Part shown: positions 25,643-34,702 of the stretch, piece after piece | How positions within the stretch are numbered: the stretch's first letter is position 1 | Layout: each line of letters starts with the position of its first letter | Source of the DNA: Paenibacillus pectinilyticus | Lineage (GTDB): Bacteria > Bacillota > Bacilli > Paenibacillales > NBRC-103111 | Length of the DNA stretch: 64,000 bases | Direction of reading: 5' to 3' | Assembly (NCBI RefSeq): GCF_001700435.1 | Contig: NZ_LYPC01000020.1 | Coordinates: forward strand, 1 to 64,000 | Notes under the pieces: generated by a model | What the model was told of the DNA's origin: nothing | Seen by the model: only the letters and a program-made list of their open reading frames with translations | Databases searched by the model: none | Position numbers and translations under genes: made by a program

Positions 25643-26842
25643 ATGAAGAAGAGAAAACACGCAATCGTTACGACATTACTGGTCTTATCCATACTATCGC
25701 CGTCAGCAATCTACGCGAGTGAGGTGCCAAGTGCCGCTGTTACGGCTATTCAACCCGCCAACCCTTTTACAGCGATACAAGGACTCGATTATGAGGCACG
25801 GAATGCGCAATACGACAAGATGAAGCTTTCTCCAAAAGGCTGGCAAGTTGGCATGATTATTTCTAAAGAGCCTTATGCTGTTGTGACACAAGTGGATGCG
25901 GCTGGTGCTCATGTGAAAATTTGGACGGGTGCACTAGCGCGTGATTACAATGATCTCCTCGTTTTCTGGGATGAAATCGGTGTAGATCAGGCGGGTGTTC
26001 TTGATTTCCATGCGACTGACGTCGAAGAGACGACACGCTCTTACTTTGAAAGCGCCTCCCAGGAAACGTATCGCGTGAAAGCTTATTTAGGAAAAGTACC
26101 TTGGGCCAACATTCCAACGGATGCAGAAGCAGCTCAGAACGGAGCAGCGAAAGTCACTTCCAATGGGCTCATCAATGTGTATGGCATCACTTTTCAAGAC
26201 CCAGACCGTGCGATTTCGCCAACACTGGGTTCAGTGAAGAAATCTACAGATATTCCAGAAGCAGTACCTACCTTACGGACTTGGAAAACGACGAAAGTTA
26301 GCTCCGTACCTACCGATGCGGAGACGCATTGGGCCAAAGATGAGATCCTTGATCTTATGCAAAAATCCATCATCGATGGCTACGAAGATCACACGATTCG
26401 CCCTAACCGAACACTTTCCAAAGCAGAGTTTGTAACACTAGTTGTTAAGGCGTTAGGGATTGAACCCGTGAAAACACCTGTATCTGGTTATGAGGATATG
26501 CGCAGCCATTGGTCAACAGCCATGGTGGCCTCCGCCCAAGAGATGGGATTACTCGATCATAAGCCCGTTGATGTGAATTTTTCGCCAGATTTACCGATGA
26601 GCCGTATCGAAATGGTGGAACTTGTCGATCGTATTTTGCACAAGTATAACGTAAATCTTCAATTAGGCTCTGGCGATTTCAATGATATCGCAAGTTTAAC
26701 GGATAACAATAAAGCAGCACTGCAGAACGTCATTCATGCTGGTATTGTAGGCGGCTATGAAGATGGATCGTTCAGACCGCAGGGTTCACTCACGCGAGCA
26801 GAAACTTTCAAGGTAATCTCGCGAATCATTCATTTGGTGTAG
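25643..26842 (+). CDS. secreted SLH-domain protein within the pilus operon
   Basis: A 399-residue exported protein: signal peptide (1-25, cleavage after AIYA), an N-terminal domain I do not recognise (about 40-200), then three S-layer-homology repeats (about 225-399). The SLH repeats show THWAKDEILDLMQKSIIDGY, SHWSTAMVASAQEMGLL and NKAALQNVIHAGIVGGYEDG. SLH repeats bind pyruvylated secondary wall polymer. The ATG directly follows the pilT stop, so it is co-translated with the pilus motor. It could hold the pilus machine or channel to the wall, the job done by PilP/PilQ in Gram-negatives; that role is inference. Confidence 0.8.
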   Translation: MKKRKHAIVTTLLVLSILSPSAIYASEVPSAAVTAIQPANPFTAIQGLDYEARNAQYDKMKLSPKGWQVGMIISKEPYAVVTQVDAAGAHVKIWTGALARDYNDLLVFWDEIGVDQAGVLDFHATDVEETTRSYFESASQETYRVKAYLGKVPWANIPTDAEAAQNGAAKVTSNGLINVYGITFQDPDRAISPTLGSVKKSTDIPEAVPTLRTWKTTKVSSVPTDAETHWAKDEILDLMQKSIIDGYEDHTIRPNRTLSKAEFVTLVVKALGIEPVKTPVSGYEDMRSHWSTAMVASAQEMGLLDHKPVDVNFSPDLPMSRIEMVELVDRILHKYNVNLQLGSGDFNDIASLTDNNKAALQNVIHAGIVGGYEDGSFRPQGSLTRAETFKVISRIIHLV

Positions 26843-26858
26843 AAAGGAGTTCGTATCT

Positions 26859-29237
26859 ATGCATTGGTTTGTAAAAACGAAAAAGAAAAGCGCAATCCTG
26901 TTAGCTGGGTTGTTGCTCACGAGCATGTTGCCTGCTGTCATCGGAACGAATCCAGCTTATGCGGCAGGAACAGATATTGGATGCTTGGCGATCAGTGGTA
27001 CGGGAAATGTACCAGTAACGAGCGTGGAACGTAATCAATTGGTCACGATCAATTACTCGCTAGATCCGAATGGGACACATACAGTTACACAAACACGGGA
27101 TGCGGTAGATATTGCGTTCGTTGCCGATATTTCGGGCAGTATGGACTACCATATGAACAAAAGTGACAGTAAAACTCCGATTCGTATTGATATTTTGAAG
27201 AGTGCATCCACAACGCTAACGAATAAGTTCAAAACGGTGAATATGGGTGACCGCCTGGGGCTTATTAAATTCAGTACATCTGCAACGAAAGTCCTTGATT
27301 TATCAACAAATTACACCAATGTTCAAACTGAAATTAATAAACTGACAGCAGGTGGAAGTACAAATATCGATGATGGTCTGGCGAAAGCGAAAACCATGCT
27401 GACAGCGAGTGGCACGAAGCCCGTGAAACAAATTATTTTGCTGACAGATGGTAAAGCCACTGTTTGGACCGATGAAGCGGACGGTAATAAGCAAAAAACA
27501 GGCGATGTTAGCGCAGCGAATGCCGCACGTGCAGATGCGGATGTTCTTGCTGGACTAGGGATCAAAGTATATACGATTGCCTTGGCGACGCCAGGTTCTG
27601 ACGAAATTGATCTTGATTTGCTGCAGTATATCGCGAATAAGACAGGCGGAACGGCTTATCAAGCGAGCTCTGCGAGCCAGCTTTCATCGATTTTTGATAA
27701 CATTGCCACTACAATCGAAGCACCAGCTCAGCTCAAAAATGTAACGCTTCGTCAACCGATTCCTGCCGGATTCGTCCTTGCGCCTGGCGAGAATGCATCG
27801 AATGTGACGTATGACACGACAACACATGAAGTTGTAGTCAATGTGGGAAATATTGATTTCCCGTTCGTGCAAGACAAAATCGATCTAGCTGTTAAGTTGA
27901 TTCCTGATACAGCCGCAGGTGATTATCCTTTGCAAGATGCCAAGGTAACTTACCAAGATGCTTGCAGCACGAATCGACAGTTTAACATTAATTTTGGTAC
28001 ACAGCTCTCTGTTAGTATTCGTGTGGTTGATAAATATGGCAACGTGTATATCGGCAATAGTGCAGGTGAAGTACAGCGTCTACGTAACAGCGATAAACAA
28101 AAACAATGGACAATTAAGAATAAGAGCATGGCAGTTTCTGACATTCGGTTCGTTGACCCTGATCTTCATTCGGTTGTGCGGATCGACTACAAAGATGGTA
28201 CGACAGATCAGTGGGACTTAAAGCCATCGGCTCCAGCGAGTTATGAATTGGTTGATGGAAATGGTAAGCCTATCAATGAAAATGGTTGGCATATGGGTCC
28301 GGGAACGCTTCGTTCTGTATCTGGTTCCGGCACACAGCTGCCAGCTTCAACAGTCTATGCCAACGATGATTTCAAAGACGGCTATATTGCAGGCTACGAG
28401 AATTCCGTGGATAACGGTACTTGGAAAGCGCAAACCGCAGCAGGTGTTGCGATTCCCGATGGGAATGGTGTGAATTTCAAGACACGTGCTTTCACGAATG
28501 CCATTAGCGGCAGTGCATCGATCCCCATTGCAGGGGCAGTGGCAACAGGGAATGTCTCTTTAGATAGTACCGGCCCGATGATTAGTTGGAGCAGCTCCAT
28601 CATTAATCCGACGGATGACGGTATCATTTACATCACAGCAACGGATAATTTGAGTCCAGTGACAAGTGTTAAGGTTTGGTTCGATAATAAATCACTTTCG
28701 ATTTCTTCTAGCTCATCTAAGATGCAGCGGAATGGGAATACCTATGCGTTTCGATTAAGTGATGTAACTGGCTTTGATACGATCGAGAAGCGTCAAGGCT
28801 GGCATCAAATTCAGTTGGAGGCAACGTCAATCGGAGGAACGACAACGACGGCGCAAGCGCCAGAGTATTTTGTCATTAATCCAGGCCCATCAGCTACGCT
28901 CAAAGGTGTGAATTATACCGCAGGCGATATCGCTGATAAACCGGTAAGTGTCGTTGTTGAAGATTTGAAACTACCTGTTGCGGATCGCGCTTTCGGCAGT
29001 CATCAAGAGAAAGGTTACACGTTGAAAGGGATGTATTACGTCATCAAACAAACCCCAACAACACCGGATGCAGGTGAATGGAAGCAATTAGCAGCGAAAC
29101 GATTGACGGTAACGACCAAAACGAATACGACGTCTGGCACCTACTATGTATTCTTGAAACTAGTGGACAGTTCGAATATTGAAATGGTGCAACAACCACT
29201 GGTCATTCAATTCGACACGGAACAGAACAATAATTAG
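26859..29237 (+). CDS. secreted vWA-domain surface protein, candidate pilus-tip adhesin
   Basis: A 792-residue exported protein: signal peptide (about 1-36, cleavage after AYAA), then a von Willebrand factor A domain (about 80-285). The MIDAS is complete: D90-I-S92-G-S94, a threonine in GGSTNIDDG and an aspartate in LLTDGKATVW. Several beta-rich regions without clear family follow. There is no LPXTG or SLH anchor. It lies just before two prepilin-like genes and a PilX-like gene, the setting of PilY1 in Gram-negative pilus operons. It may be a reduced PilY1-type tip protein without the beta-propeller; this is inferred from order and the vWA domain. Confidence 0.75.
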   Translation: MHWFVKTKKKSAILLAGLLLTSMLPAVIGTNPAYAAGTDIGCLAISGTGNVPVTSVERNQLVTINYSLDPNGTHTVTQTRDAVDIAFVADISGSMDYHMNKSDSKTPIRIDILKSASTTLTNKFKTVNMGDRLGLIKFSTSATKVLDLSTNYTNVQTEINKLTAGGSTNIDDGLAKAKTMLTASGTKPVKQIILLTDGKATVWTDEADGNKQKTGDVSAANAARADADVLAGLGIKVYTIALATPGSDEIDLDLLQYIANKTGGTAYQASSASQLSSIFDNIATTIEAPAQLKNVTLRQPIPAGFVLAPGENASNVTYDTTTHEVVVNVGNIDFPFVQDKIDLAVKLIPDTAAGDYPLQDAKVTYQDACSTNRQFNINFGTQLSVSIRVVDKYGNVYIGNSAGEVQRLRNSDKQKQWTIKNKSMAVSDIRFVDPDLHSVVRIDYKDGTTDQWDLKPSAPASYELVDGNGKPINENGWHMGPGTLRSVSGSGTQLPASTVYANDDFKDGYIAGYENSVDNGTWKAQTAAGVAIPDGNGVNFKTRAFTNAISGSASIPIAGAVATGNVSLDSTGPMISWSSSIINPTDDGIIYITATDNLSPVTSVKVWFDNKSLSISSSSSKMQRNGNTYAFRLSDVTGFDTIEKRQGWHQIQLEATSIGGTTTTAQAPEYFVINPGPSATLKGVNYTAGDIADKPVSVVVEDLKLPVADRAFGSHQEKGYTLKGMYYVIKQTPTTPDAGEWKQLAAKRLTVTTKTNTTSGTYYVFLKLVDSSNIEMVQQPLVIQFDTEQNNN

Positions 29238-29272
29238 CAGCACAATCGGTGAGGTAGTGAGGAGGACTTACG

Positions 29273-29803
29273 GTGCGCCGGAATGAACGTCTGAAGCAAG
29301 ACAGCCCGAATGAAGACGGCATGTCACTCGTAGAAATCTTGATTGCTGTGACGATTATGTCGATTATCAGCGTCACGCTGATGGGTTATTTTACATCGGC
29401 GGTTGATAAATCGGCGCAAGAGAGCCGGAAAATTATCGGCGCTAACCTAGCTCGTCTGAAAGCAGCGGAGCTGCGGGATTCTTTTAAAAACGGTTATGAT
29501 GACACCATTGTTTCCCAGTTGACGAGCAGTCCGAAATTCTCGGGTGATTTATCCAGTAACGGGTCTGAGCTGATGAGAGGTCGACTCTCGTCAACGGAGA
29601 TTAATGGCACAACGTATCACTATTTGGTTGAGCTCGATAAGAGCTCGGACCGCTTTGAACCATCAGACCCGTTTCGCAATGATGCGGACGCATATTTGGC
29701 TCAAATGTATGTGACGGTATACTGGTCAGGTCAAGAGTCACTTGATGTTCCATCAGCGAAATCATCAACGACACTCGATACGTATCTTATCAAAAGGTGG
29801 TAA
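29273..29803 (+). CDS. prepilin-like minor pilin (PilV-like)
   Basis: A 176-residue protein with a class III prepilin signal, EDG followed by MSLVEILIAVTIMSIISVTL, with Glu at +5. The GTG start at 29273 has AGGAGG 7 bases upstream. The soluble part has no cysteines. It is the first of three consecutive pilin-like genes after the vWA gene and so corresponds in position to PilV-type minor pilins, which form the initiating tip complex. Needs processing by the PilD encoded downstream. Confidence 0.8.
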   Translation: MRRNERLKQDSPNEDGMSLVEILIAVTIMSIISVTLMGYFTSAVDKSAQESRKIIGANLARLKAAELRDSFKNGYDDTIVSQLTSSPKFSGDLSSNGSELMRGRLSSTEINGTTYHYLVELDKSSDRFEPSDPFRNDADAYLAQMYVTVYWSGQESLDVPSAKSSTTLDTYLIKRW

Positions 29804-29809
29804 CGCCAC

Positions 29810-30349
29810 ATGGCGCGCAATGAGAAAGGGATGACCTTGATTGAGCTATTGGCAGCCATCTTGATCTTCGGTATGGTTGCCTCCATCCTGTACTCTTTTA
29901 TGCTGATGGGCGTGTCCATGTATAAACGAGTCACGATGGAAACCCAGATGCGTAATCAAGGAGACGGGTTGTATAGTCAGATTATTTCGGAGTTGAAAGA
30001 AGCCGTTTATGTTCAGGATGAAGGCACGGATAAGAGAGTCATTCGCTATGCGAAGAAGTCGCAAGATCCCAAGGCCTATATCGACCTTTATGAAATGGAA
30101 GTGTTCCCAGAACCGAATGGCGGGGGCAAAATTGAAGTAAGAAAAGCGGGCAGCTCAGTAGTAGAACAGGTGTTCCAGCTAGGGGGCAAATTCACGATTC
30201 GTGAGGGCAGCTTGAGTGAAGCAAGTCAGAATCATGATCGTGTCCAAGTTACGCTAGAATATGCCAGAACCAATGCGGATCAGTATAAGCTTGCGGATAG
30301 CCCGAAACTTGTCATTAATTCGCAAATCCCACTATTTCGCAATGATTAA
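29810..30349 (+). CDS. prepilin-like minor pilin (PilW-like)
   Basis: A 179-residue protein with the prepilin signal NEKG followed by MTLIELLAAILIFGMVASIL, Glu at +5. Only 6 bases separate it from the preceding minor pilin gene. The soluble domain (about 40-179) is beta-rich with FRND at the end, as in ComGF/PilW-like proteins. Assigned PilW-like by position, size and signal; precise orthology is not shown. Confidence 0.78.
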   Translation: MARNEKGMTLIELLAAILIFGMVASILYSFMLMGVSMYKRVTMETQMRNQGDGLYSQIISELKEAVYVQDEGTDKRVIRYAKKSQDPKAYIDLYEMEVFPEPNGGGKIEVRKAGSSVVEQVFQLGGKFTIREGSLSEASQNHDRVQVTLEYARTNADQYKLADSPKLVINSQIPLFRND

Positions 30350-30375
30350 ATGTAACGGATGGGAGGAGGTACCTT

Positions 30376-32259
30376 GTGCACGCCGTGAATGTAGACAACC
30401 ATGACCTCCAACCGAGGATACCGAATGAAGAAGGTTCAGCACTAGTCATCGCTTTACTAGCCGTCGTGCTTATGACCATGATGGGACTGATTCTAATCAG
30501 TGTGCTGCGTGGCGGTGCGATTCAAGCAGCTACAACGGAGTCAAGTGTTCAGGCTGAAGCCATCGCTCAGAAGGGCTTGGATGACACACTTGCACAAATA
30601 AGAAGAGCAGTTGCCAATGGTGAATCGATTGGTGGCACCAACTATCGAAATCGTGTGCGTAATGTGGAAAATCAATTATCCTTAATGCTTCCTTTTATCG
30701 ATAAGCAAGTGGGGAATGGTTCGAATCTGGAGGACGAGAATGGGGAAGTGATTGCAGCCAAAAAAGGAAAATATCAGATTGATATCCTCTCGGCCAAGAC
30801 ACTGAGTAATCCAGAATCGCAGGTTCGACCCGTAACCAATCCAGATTTCCCTTATGTGCGGAAGTTTACCATTCGTTCTCGCGGCATCATCGAAGGGAAG
30901 CCAGGGAAAACAGTGACAAAGCAGATGACGATCTATGTGTCTACAATCAACCCTGTTTTTCGGTATCCCGTCTCCTCAGGTGGTGACTTGATTCTTAATG
31001 GAACCCCAACGATTACGGGGGATCTTTATGTAGCGAACCATGTGCAGATACGCGATGAAGCTCTTTTTACAGGAACTTCTAGCGGTACGAATCGAACTAA
31101 ATTTGGGATACAGACAGGACTTCCAGCAATCCGGGGCTTCATTCGTGTGAATGGGAGTGGCGATGCAACAACCTTTGGGAAGTTTAATTTAACCCATGCG
31201 GATGGAGTAACCGAGTTTCCACCGTTAACGGGAACAAGTGAAATCGTACAACCTTCCTATTTTACACCGCAATTCTTTCCGTTAGAAGATCCTACTCTTG
31301 ATGCTGATGTGGATGTAGATGTACAAGGGTATGTTTCGAATAAAACGCAGATCGATATGACAGCTAAGCTTGCCGCATTAGGCGGGTATAAGGTGCCTGA
31401 TCCGGATCTGTTGGAGGTCCCACTTTTTTATGATTTGAACAAAAGTACACTGTACAACGATCAATGGCTCACTGTGCAAGGTGGTGTCCAGGTCAAGGAT
31501 TCGGCTTCAGCAACGGCGGATGCCGATGTATTCGTAAATAACGGAGTTCTTACCATGGAAAGTCAAGATTCCAAGCTTACTTTAACGAATGGCTCGCTCT
31601 ATGTGAAAACGCCCGATCCCAATTTAGTTGCAGCTGATCTCAGAGGCAAGCTTTCCCTTCAAGCAGGGAAATTCGTGGCGGTAGATGGCAATGTCACGAT
31701 GAATAACGGCTTTGAATTTCCACAAGGAAGTATGTATATCAAGGGAGATTTGAAAATCATTGGCGATATTAGGCTGCAGGGTACCGTATATGTCGATGGG
31801 AATGTTGAGCTGAAGGAAATGACCTCGATTAATAAAATGAGAGCAGGTGATACTGCACCTATTCCACTTATTGTTATTGCCTCGGGTGAAATCGTACTCG
31901 GTAATAACACGAATGCAGGAGACGAGGAGATTCGCGCATTCTTTTACACGAAGCAAGGCATTCGGCTGTATGGTGTTATCTCTAAATTGAATTTGACTGG
32001 CGGTATTCACGGTGGTGTGAACGGGGTTGAACTCAATGCTGTTCGCGGTGACTTGGTCGCAGGTGGGGGTAGTTCAGTCACCAGATATCAAGGAGCGTCC
32101 AACTGGAATAAGGATGTACCTGAAATTCAATTGAACAACAGCAAACCCTCCAGGCTGCAGATTTCCTATGACGATAACCTCTATGATATGCCGCCTGACG
32201 GCATTCCAACGACGGATCTTTTCAATGTATTCGTAAAGAATGTTCAATACATCAAGTAA
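30376..32259 (+). CDS. PilX-like large minor pilin with a beta-repeat passenger
   Basis: A 627-residue protein starting at GTG 30376 (GGAGGAGGT upstream). Residues about 18-45 (NEEGSALVIALLAVVLMTMM) resemble the PilX N-terminal segment, which lacks Glu at +5. The rest (about 190-600) is a long beta-rich region with repeated short VDGNVTMNNG- or IKGDLKIIGD-type strands, reminiscent of a right-handed beta-helix or bactofilin-like stack. That is about three times larger than PilX/GspK-type minor pilins usually are. It probably sits at the pilus tip beside the vWA protein. Confidence 0.7.
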   Translation: MHAVNVDNHDLQPRIPNEEGSALVIALLAVVLMTMMGLILISVLRGGAIQAATTESSVQAEAIAQKGLDDTLAQIRRAVANGESIGGTNYRNRVRNVENQLSLMLPFIDKQVGNGSNLEDENGEVIAAKKGKYQIDILSAKTLSNPESQVRPVTNPDFPYVRKFTIRSRGIIEGKPGKTVTKQMTIYVSTINPVFRYPVSSGGDLILNGTPTITGDLYVANHVQIRDEALFTGTSSGTNRTKFGIQTGLPAIRGFIRVNGSGDATTFGKFNLTHADGVTEFPPLTGTSEIVQPSYFTPQFFPLEDPTLDADVDVDVQGYVSNKTQIDMTAKLAALGGYKVPDPDLLEVPLFYDLNKSTLYNDQWLTVQGGVQVKDSASATADADVFVNNGVLTMESQDSKLTLTNGSLYVKTPDPNLVAADLRGKLSLQAGKFVAVDGNVTMNNGFEFPQGSMYIKGDLKIIGDIRLQGTVYVDGNVELKEMTSINKMRAGDTAPIPLIVIASGEIVLGNNTNAGDEEIRAFFYTKQGIRLYGVISKLNLTGGIHGGVNGVELNAVRGDLVAGGGSSVTRYQGASNWNKDVPEIQLNNSKPSRLQISYDDNLYDMPPDGIPTTDLFNVFVKNVQYIK

Positions 32260-32294
32260 CGACAGATTAACCATTCTGGAAGGAGGTACCTTCA

Positions 32295-33842
32295 ATGTCA
32301 TTCCAAATTCTGGTCGTTGATGACACGAAGTTTATGCGGAAAATGCTGACTGATATTTTGAAGCAATACGGGCACGAGGTAGTCGGGGAAGCAGAAAATG
32401 GCAGGCAAGCCGTACAGAAGTACGAGGAGCTTCAGCCGGATATCGTGCTTATGGATATTACGATGCCCGAAATGGACGGAATTGAAGCGATGAAGGAAAT
32501 TCGGCTTCTGAATCCCACGGCCGTTGTTCTCATTTGCTCGGCGATGAGCCAGCAAGATCTAATCTCAGATGCACTGAAAGCTGGCGCGAATGGCTATGTA
32601 ATGAAACCGTTTAAACCGAATCGTGTGAACGAAATTGTACGTAAATATGGTGTTCCCCGGGTCATCGGCCATTTAATCCCGCAAGATATGCAGCGCTCTG
32701 AGGTTGTACATGCTGAACCTGAGGTTGTTGAGACGACACATGTGGAGGAAGAATTGGCATTTCAGGCTGCGGTTGCTGAAGGTGCTGCTGCACAAGCAGA
32801 AGCAATGAAAGCTGTGGATCAAGCTTTTTCAGAGCCTGAAGAGCTGCAACCTACAGAGCTGGATATGGAAGTGTTACATGAAGTGGAGTCTAGCACGGGA
32901 TTAGACAACGGGTTTGGGAGTAAACTGGTCCCAGACGTTGCGCGAGAGCCTGAAGTCATTGAACTCCAAGCTTCTCTATCGGAACCTGAGATAAAGCCCT
33001 TCGTCGTTGAGGAGAAGAAAATAGCAGCTAAACCATCGCAGGTCGTCAATGCACTAGAAGTGTTGCTAGCTTTTGCAGAAGTAGCTGAATCGAAAGAAGC
33101 TGCTGCCTCGGAGCACAAGGAAGAGATCACAGTAACAACGAACTTGCCAAGTGAGGATCGCACTTTAGAAATGGAGCGGCTTGCGGCTGTTATGCAAGGG
33201 GATATGGATGAGGAATGGGAAATTAACCAGCTGGAAGCAGCTTCTGCGCGTGAGTACGGAGAAGCTGCTGAGGGAAAATCTGCCTCTGATGAACCCATCG
33301 AAGGGGTTGCCGTGGACATTGAACCTCCTCCTATTGAACTGAGTTTAGAGGAGCTTAATGAGATGACCTTAGAGATGTCATTCGAAGAACCAACGCAGGA
33401 AACGCAAGAAATCCAAGGGATGGAAGAAATACGAGAGATCCATGATATCCAAGAAATTCATGAAATCCAAGCTTCAGAACTTGAAATGCCTGAAGCCAAC
33501 GAACAGGTTTCAGTAAATGCTTCAAACAGAACGCAACCATTTAAAGCTGTGAATGGCGGTAAGATCATTAACTTATTTAGGGGGATTGGACCGATGAAAA
33601 ACTTCACTAGCAGTGTGATGTGTAATTGGAGTGAGGAAGTAAACAATGATATGACACAATACCTGGTGGTCTGTACAGAAGCTGAGAATAAGATCGAGAT
33701 TGAAATGGCAGGAGCGAATGGCCAGAAGCAATCGATCACCGTTACGATTGAAAGCTTTAACCAGTTGGCTGCTTGGTTGCAGGTTCAACTAGGGACAGCG
33801 CCTGTGAGTAACCGAGAATATGCGAAAAAGGCTGATTTTTAG
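32295..33842 (+). CDS. receiver-domain protein with acidic linker and novel C-terminal domain
   Basis: The 515-residue protein begins with a complete CheY-like receiver (residues 1-120): D9/D10, phospho-acceptor D54 in LMDITMPEMDG, S82 and K104 in KPF. Residues about 130-410 form a Glu-rich low-complexity linker with heptad-like EIQGMEEIREIHDIQEIHE patterns. Residues about 430-505 form a compact domain (MKNFTSSVMCNWSEEVNND onward) that I do not recognise. There is no DNA-binding domain. GGAGGTACC precedes the ATG. Placed between minor pilins and pilD, it probably signals to the pilus motor or organises it at the pole; the function is inferred. Confidence 0.75.
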   Translation: MSFQILVVDDTKFMRKMLTDILKQYGHEVVGEAENGRQAVQKYEELQPDIVLMDITMPEMDGIEAMKEIRLLNPTAVVLICSAMSQQDLISDALKAGANGYVMKPFKPNRVNEIVRKYGVPRVIGHLIPQDMQRSEVVHAEPEVVETTHVEEELAFQAAVAEGAAAQAEAMKAVDQAFSEPEELQPTELDMEVLHEVESSTGLDNGFGSKLVPDVAREPEVIELQASLSEPEIKPFVVEEKKIAAKPSQVVNALEVLLAFAEVAESKEAAASEHKEEITVTTNLPSEDRTLEMERLAAVMQGDMDEEWEINQLEAASAREYGEAAEGKSASDEPIEGVAVDIEPPPIELSLEELNEMTLEMSFEEPTQETQEIQGMEEIREIHDIQEIHEIQASELEMPEANEQVSVNASNRTQPFKAVNGGKIINLFRGIGPMKNFTSSVMCNWSEEVNNDMTQYLVVCTEAENKIEIEMAGANGQKQSITVTIESFNQLAAWLQVQLGTAPVSNREYAKKADF

Positions 33843-33888
33843 CAGGTAATAGGGAATTAAAGTAGAGACATCATGAGGGGGTTAGGCA

Positions 33889-34668
33889 ATGGGATGGGAA
33901 GCATGGAGTTACACAGTCTTTTTATTCATCGTGGGTGCCTTGTTCGGATCTTTCTTTAATGTGGTGGGATTAAGGGTGCCGAAAGGATTATCTGTCGTAA
34001 CTCCGCGATCCAGCTGTGGAAGTTGTGGGCGTCAGCTTAACGCGATTGACTTAATTCCTATTTTTGGATGGTTAATTCGAAAAGGAAGATGTCATACATG
34101 CAACGCGTCCATTTCTCCCGTCTATATGGTCGGTGAGTTGGTAGGTGGACTCTTATTCGCCGCACTTCCCTTCATGGTCTCACTCCATGAACTGTGGATT
34201 GCGTATCCGCTGGTGTCTGTGCTTCTCATTCTCACGGTGAGTGATTTGGCTTACATGCTGTTGCCTAACAAAATCATATACCCCGCGATGCTTCTGTTTA
34301 CTGGATTACGATTGTTCGTACATCCTTTACCGATTTGGCAATATGCGTTGGGGTTTATGGTTGGTGGAGGAACGTTGATACTGATTTCCCTAGTAGCAAC
34401 TTGGATGGGGAAGCCTGCTATGGGCTTTGGGGATATACGATTGATGGCGTTAGTTGGACTTGTCATGGGAATCAAGCTTGTGCTTTTGTGCATCTTTCTC
34501 TCGGCGCTGCTTGGCAGCGTCATCGGTGTGGCTCTAATCGCCTCAGGTAAGCTGGATCGGCGTTCACCTATTCCCTATGGTCCTTTCATCGCAGTTGCTG
34601 GTCTAGTCTGTTTTTGCTTCGGAGACCCATTGATGACGTGGTATATGGACCTCATCCTATGGCAGTAA
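33889..34668 (+). CDS. pilD: prepilin peptidase PilD
   Basis: A24-family aspartic peptidase in the membrane that cuts prepilins after the glycine and, in bifunctional members, methylates the new N-terminus. The 259-residue protein has the N-terminal methylase-type domain with the CGSC...CHTC zinc cysteines (near residues 44-70), several membrane helices, and both catalytic aspartates ([14 protein letters not shown] near 118 and the GFGD motif near 181). It should process the prepilin and minor pilins encoded in this operon. Confidence 0.93.
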   Translation: MGWEAWSYTVFLFIVGALFGSFFNVVGLRVPKGLSVVTPRSSCGSCGRQLNAIDLIPIFGWLIRKGRCHTCNASISPVYMVGELVGGLLFAALPFMVSLHELWIAYPLVSVLLILTVSDLAYMLLPNKIIYPAMLLFTGLRLFVHPLPIWQYALGFMVGGGTLILISLVATWMGKPAMGFGDIRLMALVGLVMGIKLVLLCIFLSALLGSVIGVALIASGKLDRRSPIPYGPFIAVAGLVCFCFGDPLMTWYMDLILWQ

Positions 34669-34702
34669 AACAACATTTTTGCAAAAGAGAGGTCGATCCC
34701 TT

